Shown piece by piece: positions 7,051 to 7,391 of a stretch of DNA of 7,391 nt. Position 1 is the first letter of the stretch, and each line of letters opens with the position of its first letter. The stretch lies in contig NATN01000135.1 in assembly GCA_002085355.1 (NCBI GenBank), positions 1 to 7,391 of the forward strand. Reading direction: 5' to 3'. The position numbers and the translations under genes are program-made. The notes beneath the pieces were generated by a model. The model saw nothing but the letters and a program-made list of their open reading frames with translations, had not been told where the DNA came from and did not search any database. Source of the stretch: Candidatus Zhuqueibacterota bacterium 4484_87 (GTDB taxonomy: Bacteria > Zhuqueibacterota > Zhuqueibacteria > Thermofontimicrobiales > Thermofontimicrobiaceae).

Positions 7051-7391
7051 CTATGATTCGACGTACAAAATTGGTGATGAAAATAGCTCACGGTCATTTA
7101 AATAGCTGACAATTACGTCAGTACACGCCACAGCTCCGGAAAACTGGTCAGCATCGAGATAATTGATATATTTTTTGTTCGCATCAAACCAGCGCCAGAT
7201 GATTTCAATCTGTTCAGCAGAATAAGCAGATTTTTCTCCTTTAGGTAAAAAGAAAAATTCCGCCACGTTCTCATTCAAAATCCGAAGCAGATCCTCGTCA
7301 TCCGCCTGGACAGCCTGCGAAACAGCCCGCTTGGTTCCATACAAAAAAAGCAGCATTACCTTTCCTGCATCCGCTGCGGGTAAGAATAAAA
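7051..7391 (-). CDS. Unrecognised protein, C-terminal part (frame open to the right edge)
   Basis: An open frame ends at a TAG (7051-7053) and has no stop codon between there and the window edge, giving at least 113 residues. The last 101 run from an internal ATG (7354-7356) that has an AGGA six nt upstream, so this could be a small complete gene. However, the residues before that ATG (LFLPAADAGKV) read naturally into MLLFLYGTKRAVSQAV, so I favour the 3' end of a longer gene. The visible part is mostly helical-looking, with LLRILNENVAEFFFLPKG, YSAEQIEIIWRWFDANKKYI and CTDVIVSYLNDREL, and has no clear membrane segment or sorting signal. It ends ILYVES. I do not recognise the family. It is on the same strand as the C25 peptidase, whose start is 171 nt downstream; that gap shows no convincing terminator or promoter, so the two may or may not be co-transcribed. 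Confidence 0.7.
   Translation of the reverse strand, partial: LFLPAADAGKVMLLFLYGTKRAVSQAVQADDEDLLRILNENVAEFFFLPKGEKSAYSAEQIEIIWRWFDANKKYINYLDADQFSGAVACTDVIVSYLNDRELFSSPILYVES

Overview
The window reads as part of an outer-membrane/secretion locus from a bacterium of the FCB group that has a type IX secretion system (T9SS). The evidence is a large C25 (gingipain-type) peptidase with a textbook type A T9SS sorting domain (NYPNPFNPST near the C-terminus), next to a gene with the full domain order of the T9SS component PorE. The QNYPNPFNPST.I.FELP style of sorting signal is, from general knowledge, typical of lineages around Ignavibacteria, Calditrichota, KSB1 and Marinimicrobia as well as Bacteroidota. 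The exact phylum is inference.

All four supported genes lie on the minus strand and are transcribed right to left. 7051-7391 is the 3' end of an unrecognised gene that runs off the right edge. After 171 nt comes a secreted C25 cysteine peptidase of 1588 residues (2113-6879). It has a signal peptide, propeptide, catalytic domain with the His/Cys dyad, an Ig-like domain, two copies of a ~377-residue module and the sorting domain. After 97 nt comes a 603-residue PorE-like protein (204-2015) with an N-terminal hydrophobic segment, a TPR-like hairpin, a five-bladed beta-propeller, a carboxypeptidase-regulatory-like domain and an OmpA_C peptidoglycan-binding domain. Fifteen nt further on, an unrecognised gene starts at 188 with its own Shine-Dalgarno and runs off the left edge.

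The likely shared theme is T9SS. The peptidase would cross the outer membrane through the system, while the PorE-like protein would tether part of the machinery, or a related surface complex, to peptidoglycan. The short gap between the PorE-like gene and its downstream neighbour suggests co-transcription. The 97- and 171-nt gaps leave room for promoters, but I see none that is convincing.

The most interesting structure is inside the peptidase. Each long module seems to be an EF-hand-loop-bearing beta-sandwich followed by a second Ig-like domain, and that second domain is interrupted at the same point in both copies by a ~160-residue beta-rich insert (CGNV...GASW). I see no RNA genes, insertion sequences, CRISPR arrays or tRNAs. 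No gene-free stretch exceeds 171 nt.
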